Assembly: GCA_945870085.1 (NCBI GenBank)
Contig: CAMBQX010000020.1
Coordinates: 1 to 16,008 of the forward strand
Length of the DNA: 16,008 bases
Source of the DNA: Bifidobacterium breve
Lineage (GTDB): Bacteria; Actinomycetota; Actinomycetes; S36-B12
Direction of reading: 5' to 3'
The number at the start of each line of letters is the position of its first letter. Position 1 is the first letter of the stretch. The notes under the pieces were generated by a model. It was not told the DNA's origin, did no database searches, and was given only the letters and a program-made list of their open reading frames with translations. Positions 8,039 to 14,744 of this stretch are shown piece after piece. The translations under genes and the position numbers were made by a program.

Positions 8039-9552
8039 GTACCAATCATGAAACCGTACCTTTTGAAGAAGCCATGACCAGGTATGAGCCGATCATCGGT
8101 CTTGAGGTGCATGTTGAATTGGGCACTAACTCAAAAATGTTCTGCTCATGCTCTACAACTTTTGGTGCCGCTCCCAATACCCAGGTGTGCCCGGTATGTC
8201 TTGGGTTACCCGGCTCAATGCCGGTACTCAATCGGGTGGCCGTTGAATCAACCATTCGCATAGGCCTTGCCCTAAATTGCGATATTGCCACCTGGTGTCG
8301 ATTTGCTCGCAAGAACTATTTCTACCCTGATATGCCAAAGGATTACCAAGTTAGTCAGTATGACGAACCCCTATGCACCAATGGCTGGCTTGATGTCACA
8401 GTTGCCACCGATGAAGGCCCGCAGGTCGTGCGCGTTGAAATAGAGCGGGTACACATGGAAGAGGACACCGGCAAGCTGACACATGCTGGCGGTGCCACCG
8501 GCCGCATTCATGGGGCTGACTATTCCCTCGTTGATTACAACCGAGCTGGTATTCCGCTCATTGAAATTGTTACCAAGACAGTTATCGGCACCGGGTCTTT
8601 GGCGCCGGCTGTTGCGCGGGCTTATGTCACAGAGTTACGTGATGTAATGCGTGCGCTGGGAGTTTCTGATGTGCGTATGGAGGAAGGCTCCCTTCGCTGT
8701 GACGCCAACCTGTCAATTAATAAGCCGGGTGAGGGCTGGGGCACTCGCAGTGAAACAAAGAATGTGAATTCACTTAGGTCAGTTGAGCGCGCGGTGCACT
8801 CTGAAATCGAAAGGCAGGCCGCAGTTCTAGACTCCGGCGGTCGAGTAATTCAAGAGACCCGCCATTTTCAGGAAGATACCGGACGCTCAATCTCGGGTCG
8901 GTCCAAAGAACAGGCCGAGGATTACCGTTACTTCCCGGAGCCAGATTTAGTACCAATAGCTCCATCTCTTGCTTGGGTTGAAGAATTGCGGGCTACCTTG
9001 CCAGAAGTACCCTCCGTCAAGCGCGCTCGGCTGCAGGAAACCTGGGGGATTAATGAGTTCGAGTTGGCGACTTTGGTTAATGCGGGTGCGGTCGAACTGG
9101 TTGAGGCCAGTATCGCTGAAGGCGTTGACCCTGCAGCCGCCCGAAAGTGGTGGACCGGCGAGTTATTGCGTGTGGCAAATGAGCGTGGTGTCGAGCTCAG
9201 CGAATTGCCGGTGACGGTGGGCCAGATAGCCCGAGTTGAAGCCCTTATCGCTGATGGCAGCCTCAATGACAAGTTGGCCCGCCAAGTTTTCGAAGGCGTA
9301 TTGGCGGGTGAAGGCGATGTTGATTTAGTCATCGCGCAACGAGGCCTCGCGGTAGTGAGCGACGACGGTGCACTCCTTGCGGCTATTGACGAAGCTTTAG
9401 TCGCGGAGCCAGATGTTGCCGAGAAAATAAAGAGCGGAAAGATTCAAGCCGCTGGAGCAATCGTGGGTGCCGTTATGAAGACCACAAAGGGCCAGGCTGA
9501 TGCGGCTAAAGTTCGGGCGCTACTGCTTGAACGCCTCGGGGTAAGTGAGTAG
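8035..9552 (+). CDS. gatB: Asp-tRNA(Asn)/Glu-tRNA(Gln) amidotransferase subunit B
   Basis: Binds the misacylated tRNA, activates its side-chain carboxylate with ATP and adds the ammonia delivered by GatA. The product is 505 aa. The N-terminal catalytic cradle begins with YEPIIGLEVHVEL (17-29) and has a Cys4 zinc site (Cys37, Cys39, Cys52, Cys55), FARKNYFYPDMPKDYQVSQYD (90-110) and the metal-binding HMEEDTGK (140-147). The YFPEPDLVP segment precedes the helical linker, and the C-terminal tRNA-recognising YqeY-like domain covers about the last 150 residues. The GTG start overlaps the gatA stop (GTGA) and has a good Shine-Dalgarno site. In-frame ATG 8074 would give MTRYEPIIG and cannot be excluded. 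It is followed after only 6 nt by the dehydrogenase gene. Confidence 0.96.
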   Translation: MSTNHETVPFEEAMTRYEPIIGLEVHVELGTNSKMFCSCSTTFGAAPNTQVCPVCLGLPGSMPVLNRVAVESTIRIGLALNCDIATWCRFARKNYFYPDMPKDYQVSQYDEPLCTNGWLDVTVATDEGPQVVRVEIERVHMEEDTGKLTHAGGATGRIHGADYSLVDYNRAGIPLIEIVTKTVIGTGSLAPAVARAYVTELRDVMRALGVSDVRMEEGSLRCDANLSINKPGEGWGTRSETKNVNSLRSVERAVHSEIERQAAVLDSGGRVIQETRHFQEDTGRSISGRSKEQAEDYRYFPEPDLVPIAPSLAWVEELRATLPEVPSVKRARLQETWGINEFELATLVNAGAVELVEASIAEGVDPAAARKWWTGELLRVANERGVELSELPVTVGQIARVEALIADGSLNDKLARQVFEGVLAGEGDVDLVIAQRGLAVVSDDGALLAAIDEALVAEPDVAEKIKSGKIQAAGAIVGAVMKTTKGQADAAKVRALLLERLGVSE

Positions 9553-9558
9553 TTCGCC

Positions 9559-10455
9559 TTGGCTGGTATCGCGTTGCTACCGACTTTTTTACAGGGAGTC
9601 GAGTTCGCCGGCGAACACATCTTCTATGACGGGGCGCCTGCGCAAGCGGACTTGGTGCGGGCTGGGTTCTTCGTCCCCGAATATATGGGGCCGAAATCCA
9701 CGGTAGAGGTACTGGTCGATATGCCGGCGCTCGAGGTAGTTCAGTTGCTCACCGCGGGCTTTGATTACGTGCTGCCGTACCTGCCCGCTGGGGCAAAACT
9801 GTGTAATGCGGCGGGAGTGCACGATGCCAGCACCGCCGAACTTGCGATCGGTCTCATAATCTCTTCACTGCGCGGGCTAGATGCCGCCGCACGAAATATG
9901 GTGTCCGGCACTTGGCAACATGAAACCAGGCCGAGCCTTGCAGATCGAGTGGTGCTGGTGTTGGGTGCGGGCGGGGTAGGGCAGGCAATCAGGGCGCGCC
10001 TTGAACCATTCGAGACCACCGTCACCATGATTGGGCGCACAGCTCGAACGGGCGTTCATGCGGTAAGTGATCTTGAGTCGTTACTGCCGACCGCTGATGT
10101 CGTAGTGATCGCGGTGCCACTTGACGTCACGACTGATGGCCTCGTCGATTCACAGTTTCTGCAGCGTATGAAGGCCGGTGCCTTGTTGGTGAATGTGGCG
10201 CGCGGCCGGGTAGTAGTAACCGACGCGCTCATTGCTCAACTGCACGCAGGTCACATCAGTGCGGCACTCGATGTGAGCGACCCGGAGCCGCTGCCGCCAG
10301 ATCATCCCCTCTGGTCGTGCCCAAATTTGTTAATTTCGCCCCATGTCGGCGGTGATACGTCAGCATTTGGCCCACGGGCTAGATCGCTGGTCATGGATCA
10401 GTTGGCTCGTTGGGCAAGTGGCCAAGACCTGAGAAATGTCATCCCCACCCCATAA
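9559..10455 (+). CDS. D-isomer-specific 2-hydroxyacid dehydrogenase family protein
   Basis: A 298-aa member of the family that interconverts 2-keto acids and D-2-hydroxy acids with NAD(P)H. The Rossmann nucleotide motif GAGGVG is at 136-141, and all three catalytic residues are present: Arg215 in VNVARGR, Glu243 in DPEPLP and His262 in SPHVGG. After the second beta strand comes GRTAR (159-163) in place of the acidic residue that favours NAD, which suggests NADPH preference (inference). The N-terminal substrate domain is short compared with typical 310-330-aa members. The start is the rare TTG at 9559, the first possible codon after an in-frame stop; no strong Shine-Dalgarno site is seen, and GTGAG (9545-9549) is the best candidate. 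It ends the operon, only 43 nt before ilvD. Glyoxylate/hydroxypyruvate reductase or a branched-chain 2-keto acid reductase are possible; specificity cannot be read from sequence. Confidence 0.9.
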   Translation: MAGIALLPTFLQGVEFAGEHIFYDGAPAQADLVRAGFFVPEYMGPKSTVEVLVDMPALEVVQLLTAGFDYVLPYLPAGAKLCNAAGVHDASTAELAIGLIISSLRGLDAAARNMVSGTWQHETRPSLADRVVLVLGAGGVGQAIRARLEPFETTVTMIGRTARTGVHAVSDLESLLPTADVVVIAVPLDVTTDGLVDSQFLQRMKAGALLVNVARGRVVVTDALIAQLHAGHISAALDVSDPEPLPPDHPLWSCPNLLISPHVGGDTSAFGPRARSLVMDQLARWASGQDLRNVIPTP

Positions 10456-10486
10456 GCCCAATAGGCCGCCGGTTCTAACGAAACAT

Positions 10487-10492
10487 TAGGGT
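10487..10492 (+). promoter_or_regulatory. Candidate -10 box for a leaderless ilvD transcript
   Basis: TAGGGT fits TANNNT and ends six nt before ATG 10499, which puts the predicted +1 on the A of the start codon. No good -35 hexamer lies 16-18 nt upstream. The 43-nt gap 10456-10498 has no terminator. TAGGG could instead serve as a weak Shine-Dalgarno site, so transcription from upstream remains possible. Confidence 0.4.
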
Positions 10493-10498
10493 AACGCC

Positions 10499-12187
10499 AT
10501 GACGAATATGAAGCCGCGAAGTTCTGAAGTCACCGATGGCCTAGAGCGCGCAGCCGCCCGCGGGATGCTCCGCGCGGTGGGGATGTCTGACGAAGACTTC
10601 CCCAAAGCCCAAATCGGCATTGCATCTTCGTGGAACGAGATCACCCCTTGCAATCTTTCGCTGGAGCGCTTAGCCAGATCAGCGAAGGAAGGGGTGCACC
10701 AAGCCGGCGGCTTCCCGATGCAGTTCGGCACGATCTCGGTGTCCGACGGCATCTCAATGGGCCATGAAGGTATGCATTTTTCGCTCGTCTCGCGCGAGAT
10801 CATCGCCGATTCGGTTGAAGCTGTGATGCAGGCCGAACGCCTCGATGGCATGGTCACCTTCGCGGGCTGCGACAAGTCGCTGCCGGGGATGTTGATGGCT
10901 TCTGCACGCATCGATGTGGCTTCAGTTTTTGTTTATGCAGGTTCGATACTTCCCGGCCACGTGAAATTATCCGATGGCACTGAAAAAGATGTCACGATCA
11001 TTGATGCATTTGAGGCCGTTGGAGCCTGTGCCCGCGGGCTAATGTCGCGGGCCGATGTCGACACAATTGAGCGAGCAATTTGCCCAGGAGAAGGCGCCTG
11101 CGGAGGCATGTACACCGCAAACACCATGGCGAGTGCGGCCGAAGCCATGGGGATGTCATTACCTGGTTCGGCAGCCCCGCCGGCTGTTGATCGCCGCCGC
11201 GATGGTTTTGCGCGGCGCTCCGGTGAGGCCGTTGTTGAACTCATTCGTCAAGGTATTACGACCAGCGACATCATCACGAAGCAATCCCTCGAGAATGCAA
11301 TTGCGGTGGTAATGGCATTTGGCGGTTCAACAAATGCAGTCTTGCACCTACTTGCCATTGCCCATGAAGCAAATGTTGAACTTGAGATGGAGGATTTCCA
11401 TCGAATCGGTTCGAAGGTGCCACTACTTGCCGACGTAAAACCATTTGGTCGTTTCGTCATGAGTGACGTTGACCGAGTCGGTGGCGTGCCAGTAATTATG
11501 CGGGCCTTACTTGACGCTGGCTTGATGCATGGCGACTGCCTCACGGTAACGGGCAAGACGATGGCGGAGAACCTAGCCAATATCAATCCACCGGACCCAG
11601 ACGGCGACATCTTGTATGCGTCCAAAAATGCAATTGCAACTACCGGCGGCATCACAATTTTGTCGGGATCGATGGCTCCAGAAGGTGCCGTTGTTAAAAA
11701 TGCCGGAGTACCGGTTGATGTCTTCGAGGGCGCCGCCCGAGTATTCGAGCGGGAGCAATCTGCGATGGCAGCACTCGAAGATGGCACCATTCAAAAAGGC
11801 GATGTCATCGTCATCCGCTACGAGGGTCCCAAAGGCGGCCCGGGCATGCGCGAAATGCTGATGATTACCGGGGCCATCAAGGGCGCCGGGTTGGGCAAGG
11901 ACGTCATGCTGATAACTGACGGCCGGTTCTCCGGTGGCACCACGGGGCTATGCGTTGGCCACGTTGCTCCCGAGGCCGTCGATGGCGGGCCCATCGGGCT
12001 AGTTGCCGATGGGGATCGGGTTCGAATCGATATCGGCGCCCGGACTTTAGATCTACTTGTCGATGAGGCCGAACTAGCCAAGCGGGCGGCGGCATTTGTG
12101 CCGCTGCAGCACGGCTACACCCGGGGGGTCCTGGCCAAATACACCAAACTGGTGGGCTCGGCCTCCAAAGGTGCGGTCTGCGACTAG
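10499..12187 (+). CDS. ilvD: Dihydroxy-acid dehydratase IlvD
   Basis: Dehydrates 2,3-dihydroxyisovalerate and 2,3-dihydroxy-3-methylvalerate to the 2-keto acids that become valine/leucine and isoleucine; needs an Fe-S cluster and Mg2+. The product is 562 aa, the length of the actinobacterial and plant type. Cluster cysteines appear as Cys51 (EITPCN), Cys124 (FAGCDKSLPG) and Cys201 (GEGACGGMYTANTM). This pattern fits the [2Fe-2S] type described for plant and mycobacterial enzymes. Asp83 (SDG), Asp125 and carbamylatable Lys126 form the metal site with Glu452 (GMREML); Ser478 in DGRFSGG is the likely catalytic base. ATG 10499 gives the usual short N-terminus; ATG 10508 is an alternative. It lies upstream of the ilvB attenuator, so attenuation at that site does not control ilvD, although it shares the pathway with ilvBNC. 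Confidence 0.96.
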   Translation: MTNMKPRSSEVTDGLERAAARGMLRAVGMSDEDFPKAQIGIASSWNEITPCNLSLERLARSAKEGVHQAGGFPMQFGTISVSDGISMGHEGMHFSLVSREIIADSVEAVMQAERLDGMVTFAGCDKSLPGMLMASARIDVASVFVYAGSILPGHVKLSDGTEKDVTIIDAFEAVGACARGLMSRADVDTIERAICPGEGACGGMYTANTMASAAEAMGMSLPGSAAPPAVDRRRDGFARRSGEAVVELIRQGITTSDIITKQSLENAIAVVMAFGGSTNAVLHLLAIAHEANVELEMEDFHRIGSKVPLLADVKPFGRFVMSDVDRVGGVPVIMRALLDAGLMHGDCLTVTGKTMAENLANINPPDPDGDILYASKNAIATTGGITILSGSMAPEGAVVKNAGVPVDVFEGAARVFEREQSAMAALEDGTIQKGDVIVIRYEGPKGGPGMREMLMITGAIKGAGLGKDVMLITDGRFSGGTTGLCVGHVAPEAVDGGPIGLVADGDRVRIDIGARTLDLLVDEAELAKRAAAFVPLQHGYTRGVLAKYTKLVGSASKGAVCD

Positions 12188-12205
12188 GGGTTGGGTGGGG
12201 CCGGC

Positions 12206-12234
12206 GTGACAGATTGCCCGGGAACCGGTAACGT
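12206..12234 (+). promoter_or_regulatory. Promoter of the ilvB leader and ilvBNC
   Basis: GTGACA (12206-12211, five of six matches to TTGACA) and TAACGT (12229-12234, a TANNNT box) are exactly 17 nt apart, the best sigma70-like promoter in the window. Predicted +1 is 12241-12242, at the GTG of the leader peptide. The -10 overlaps AACCGGTAAC (12223-12232), which recurs exactly upstream of ilvC at 14686-14695. Confidence 0.7.
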
Positions 12235-12241
12235 AGCCCTT

Positions 12242-12280
12242 GTGGCAAGGACTCTTGTAGTTATTAGGCGCGCGGGTTAG
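12242..12280 (+). CDS. ilvB leader peptide (12 aa) of a transcription attenuator
   Basis: A tiny frame, GTG-GCA-AGG-ACT-CTT-GTA-GTT-ATT-AGG-CGC-GCG-GGT-TAG, encodes MARTLVVIRRAG. Four consecutive codons are Leu-Val-Val-Ile, exactly the end products of the downstream enzymes. It resembles in size and composition the short leader peptides described before ilvB in Corynebacterium and Streptomyces (from memory). The start codon coincides with the predicted transcription start, so it would be read from a leaderless mRNA. The last codons and the stop enter the first hairpin and the antiterminator strand. The peptide itself probably has no function; the speed at which ribosomes cross its branched-chain codons is the sensor. 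Confidence 0.75.
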   Translation: MARTLVVIRRAG

Positions 12281-12297
12281 ACGCATACTCCGCGCGC
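12268..12297 (+). promoter_or_regulatory. Attenuator hairpin 1 (pause / anti-antiterminator stem)
   Basis: GCGCGCGG (12268-12275) is the perfect reverse complement of CCGCGCGC (12290-12297): an eight-bp GC-only stem with a 14-nt loop, extendable by G-U pairs at both ends. The 5' strand lies in the last codons of the leader peptide and the stop codon is in the loop. Translation therefore decides whether the stem can form, as expected of the first stem of an amino-acid attenuator. Confidence 0.7.
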
Positions 12298-12312
12298 TGC
12301 CCTCCGTTACCC
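12274..12312 (+). promoter_or_regulatory. Candidate antiterminator pairing of the ilvB attenuator
   Basis: By hand, GGG-(U)-UA-(G)-ACG at 12274-12283 pairs with CGUUACCC at 12305-12312 in eight base pairs with two single-base bulges. This uses the 5' half of the terminator and part of hairpin 1, so it excludes both. A ribosome stalled on the Leu or Val codons (12254-12262) would leave the 5' strand free, while one at the stop codon (12278-12280) would cover it. No energy was computed, so other pairings, such as 12287-12291 with 12324-12328, remain possible. Confidence 0.4.
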
Positions 12313-12332
12313 ACCAGGGTCGGGGGGTTTTT
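12300..12332 (+). terminator. Intrinsic terminator of the ilvB attenuator
   Basis: CCCTCCG (12300-12306) pairs with CGGGGGG (12321-12327, one U-G pair). After a two-base UU bulge, ACCC (12309-12312) pairs with GGGT (12317-12320) around an ACCA loop, and TTTTT (12328-12332) follows. This is an 11-bp GC-rich stem plus U-tract. It lies between the leader peptide and ilvB, the position of an attenuation terminator, and it would also stop transcripts arriving from ilvD. Confidence 0.8.
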
Positions 12333-12396
12333 CATTGGAGCGGCACAATTAAGCACGGGCAGTGAGTTAATCGTCTAGGCAAAGAAGGCAGGGATC
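12333..12396 (+). promoter_or_regulatory. Untranslated stretch between attenuator and ilvB, with ribosome binding site
   Basis: Sixty-four nt with no coding frame or strong hairpin that I can see. AAGG (12385-12388) within GAAGGCAGGG (12384-12393) is the likely Shine-Dalgarno site, eight nt before ATG 12397. The rest of the 209-nt ilvD-ilvB gap (12188-12241) is a G-rich run followed by the promoter. Confidence 0.5.
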
Positions 12397-14151
12397 ATGG
12401 GTGAGCAATCCACCGGGGCGCAGATCACCGGTGCACAGAGCTTGGTTTTAGCCCTTGAGGCAGCCGGAGTTACCGACGTCTTCGGAATTCCGGGCGGGGC
12501 GATCCTGCCGCTTTACGACCCCCTGATGGACTCTCGAATCCGCCATATTCTGGTGCGCCATGAGCAAGGTGCCGGCCATGCGGCAGAAGGTTTCGCCGGA
12601 GCAACAGGCCGGGTGGGTGTCTGCATGGCGACAAGTGGCCCGGGGGCCACCAATTTGGTAACCCCGATTGCCGATGCCGCGATGGATTCCATCCCAATGG
12701 TGGCGATCACCGGGCAGGTACCCAGCGGTGCCATCGGCACCGATGCCTTCCAAGAGGCCGATATCCGCGGCATCACGATGCCGATCACCAAACACAATTA
12801 CCTTGTTACCAACCCCGATGACATCCCCCGGGCCATTGCCGAGGCATTCCATATTGCCGCAACAGGGCGTCCGGGGCCGGTGCTCGTAGACGTTTCGAAG
12901 GACGCTCTTCAGGCACTGACCACCTACAACTGGCCCACAGCTATTGATCTACCCGGCTACCACCCGGTGACCAAGCCGCATGCCAAGCAGGTGCGCGATG
13001 CGGCCAGCATGATCATCGCCTCGAAGTCGCCGGTGCTATACGTGGGTGGTGGGGTGATCAGAGCCAATGCGAGCGTCGCACTGCGCAAATTGGCAGAGAT
13101 ATCGGGTATTCCAGTGGTAACTACTTTGATGGCGCGCGGGGCATTCCCCGATTCCCATCCGCAGCACCTGGGGATGCCCGGCATGCATGGAAGTGTCGCT
13201 GCTGTCGGCGCGCTCCAAAAATCTGATCTATTGATCACCTTGGGTGCACGATTTGATGATCGCGTTACCGGTAAACTCTCAACTTTCGCTCCGAATGCTT
13301 CGATCATTCACGCCGATATCGATCCCGCCGAAATAGGCAAGAATCGGTATGCCGATGTCCCGATAGTGGGCGATATGGCAGAGGTGATCCCAGAGTTGGT
13401 GATGGCACTGGAGGCCGAATACGCGGCGGGTAATCGCGGCGACTATGGCGCGTGGTGGGCATTGCTGAATCGGATGCGCGAGACCTACCCGATGGGCTAC
13501 GACCTACCCGATGATGGCACTTTGTCGCCGCAGTATGTGATTCAAAGGCTCGGCCTGATCTCGGGCCCGGATTCAATTTACGCAGCCGGGGTGGGGCAGC
13601 ATCAGATGTGGGCCGCGCAGTTCATCGGCTATGAGAACCCAAATACGTGGCTGAATTCAGGTGGTCTAGGCACAATGGGCTTTGCTGTTCCAGCTGCTAT
13701 GGGTGCGAAAGTCGGCTGCCCAGATAAAACGGTTTGGGCGGTTGACGGTGATGGTTGCTTCCAGATGACCAATCAGGAGCTCGCCACCTGCGCCATCAAC
13801 GACATACCAATCAAGGTTGCGTTGATCAATAACAGTAGCCTTGGCATGGTTAGGCAATGGCAAACCCTGTTCTATAACAGCCGCTATTCGAATACCGATC
13901 TGGAGTCACATCGCATACCGGATTTCGTAAAGTTAGCTGATGCGTATGGATGCCACGGCCTACGCTGTGAGTCACCTGATGATGTTGATACCACTATTGA
14001 GAAGGCGATGGGCATGAACGATGCCCCCGTAGTCATCGATTTCATAGTGCATCGCGATGCGATGGTGTGGCCTATGGTCGCAGCAGGCGCTAGCAATGAC
14101 GAAATTTTGGTGGCACGAGCCATGGCACCAGATTGGGGGTCGGACGAATAA
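12397..14151 (+). CDS. ilvB: Acetolactate synthase large (catalytic) subunit IlvB
   Basis: TPP-, Mg2+- and FAD-dependent enzyme making 2-acetolactate (valine, leucine) and 2-aceto-2-hydroxybutyrate (isoleucine), the committed step. The product is 584 aa. The N-terminal pyrimidine-binding domain has GIPGGAILPLYD (30-41), catalytic Glu56 in RHEQGAGHAAEG, and ATSGPGATN (78-86). The middle FAD domain contains LGARFDDRVTGK (282-293). The C-terminal TPP/Mg motif runs from GDG (451-453) to INNSSLGM (477-484), with Trp488 in VRQWQ, the conserved tryptophan at the sulfonylurea-sensitive site. The length and FAD domain support anabolic AHAS over catabolic AlsS. Its stop overlaps the ilvN start (TAATG), so the two subunits are coupled. 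Expression is probably set by the promoter and attenuator just upstream. Confidence 0.97.
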   Translation: MGEQSTGAQITGAQSLVLALEAAGVTDVFGIPGGAILPLYDPLMDSRIRHILVRHEQGAGHAAEGFAGATGRVGVCMATSGPGATNLVTPIADAAMDSIPMVAITGQVPSGAIGTDAFQEADIRGITMPITKHNYLVTNPDDIPRAIAEAFHIAATGRPGPVLVDVSKDALQALTTYNWPTAIDLPGYHPVTKPHAKQVRDAASMIIASKSPVLYVGGGVIRANASVALRKLAEISGIPVVTTLMARGAFPDSHPQHLGMPGMHGSVAAVGALQKSDLLITLGARFDDRVTGKLSTFAPNASIIHADIDPAEIGKNRYADVPIVGDMAEVIPELVMALEAEYAAGNRGDYGAWWALLNRMRETYPMGYDLPDDGTLSPQYVIQRLGLISGPDSIYAAGVGQHQMWAAQFIGYENPNTWLNSGGLGTMGFAVPAAMGAKVGCPDKTVWAVDGDGCFQMTNQELATCAINDIPIKVALINNSSLGMVRQWQTLFYNSRYSNTDLESHRIPDFVKLADAYGCHGLRCESPDDVDTTIEKAMGMNDAPVVIDFIVHRDAMVWPMVAAGASNDEILVARAMAPDWGSDE

Positions 14152-14675
14152 TGTCACGACACACATTGTCAGTATTGGTAGAAGACACTCCTGGTGTGCT
14201 GGCGCGCGTTGCCATTTTGTTCTCAAGACGCGGGTTCAACATCGAGTCACTAGCTGTTGGGCCGACCGAGGTACCCCAAGTTTCACGGATGACTATCGTG
14301 GTCAATGTTGAGGGTGCGCCACTTGAACAGGTCACCAAGCAGCTTAATAAGCTCATAAATGTCCTGAAGATTGTCGAGCTTGACCCAGATTCCTCGGTGC
14401 AACGGGAGATCTTGCTGGTTAAGGTGAAAGCCGATCTCGAAACCCGTTCGCATATCCTCGAAACCGTGCAGCTTTTTCGAGCCAAGGTGGTTGACGTCGC
14501 ATCAGATGCTGTCACGATCGAAGCCACCGGCAATGGCGATAAATTGGCGGCCTTGCTCCGGGTCCTTGAGCCTTTTGGGATCAAAGAGCTGGTCAAGTCC
14601 GGCGCTGTCGCGATGGCGCGCGGGGCACGGTCGATTTCTGACCGACCTGTGCGTTCTGCCGACCGCTCCGCCTAG
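14151..14675 (+). CDS. ilvN: Acetolactate synthase small (regulatory) subunit IlvN
   Basis: Activates IlvB and confers feedback inhibition, chiefly by valine. The product is 174 aa, typical of the long bacterial form. An ACT domain covers about residues 3-75 (TLSVLVEDTPGVLARVA at 5-21, FSRRGFNIESLAVG at 24-37), with the glycine and asparagine of the usual valine-binding region. A C-terminal AHAS small-subunit domain follows (REILLVKV, then ATGNGDKLAALLRVLEPFGIKEL). ATG 14151 overlaps the ilvB stop by one base; in-frame ATG 14133 inside ilvB would add six residues without family resemblance. The last 15 or so residues are rich in Arg and Ser and look variable. Confidence 0.95.
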   Translation: MSRHTLSVLVEDTPGVLARVAILFSRRGFNIESLAVGPTEVPQVSRMTIVVNVEGAPLEQVTKQLNKLINVLKIVELDPDSSVQREILLVKVKADLETRSHILETVQLFRAKVVDVASDAVTIEATGNGDKLAALLRVLEPFGIKELVKSGAVAMARGARSISDRPVRSADRSA

Positions 14676-14685
14676 CCAAACCCGT

Positions 14686-14697
14686 AACCGGTAACCT
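14686..14697 (+). promoter_or_regulatory. Candidate internal promoter element upstream of ilvC
   Basis: The 69-nt gap 14676-14744 contains GTAACCGGTAACCT. TAACCT (14692-14697) fits a TANNNT -10 box with +1 near 14704. AACCGGTAAC (14686-14695) is identical to the sequence over the ilvBNC -10 box at 12223-12232. No recognisable -35 is present, so this could instead be a shared protein-binding site or chance. Confidence 0.3.
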
Positions 14698-14730
14698 TCA
14701 GTTCTTCGTAGCTGACGCACCCCCGAAACC

Positions 14731-14736
14731 AAGGAG
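14731..14736 (+). promoter_or_regulatory. Strong Shine-Dalgarno site for ilvC
   Basis: AAGGAG lies eight nt before GTG 14745, the clearest ribosome binding site in the window, and it settles the ilvC start. Unlike most genes here, ilvC does not rely on overlap with the preceding gene. Confidence 0.75.
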
Positions 14737-14744
14737 AAATTCCC

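Noticed and set aside
11248..11790. 180-codon open frame on the - strand within ilvD
   Set aside because: Fully antisense to conserved ilvD sequence; no family resemblance and no ribosome binding context.
12238..12250. Short inverted repeat CCTTG-TGG-CAAGG around the leader start
   Set aside because: Only five base pairs and it spans the predicted transcription start, so it is not wholly in the RNA; probably chance, though an operator cannot be excluded.
14090..14596. 168-codon open frame on the - strand over ilvN
   Set aside because: Shadow of the ilvN coding frame; Ser/Thr-rich translation without motifs.
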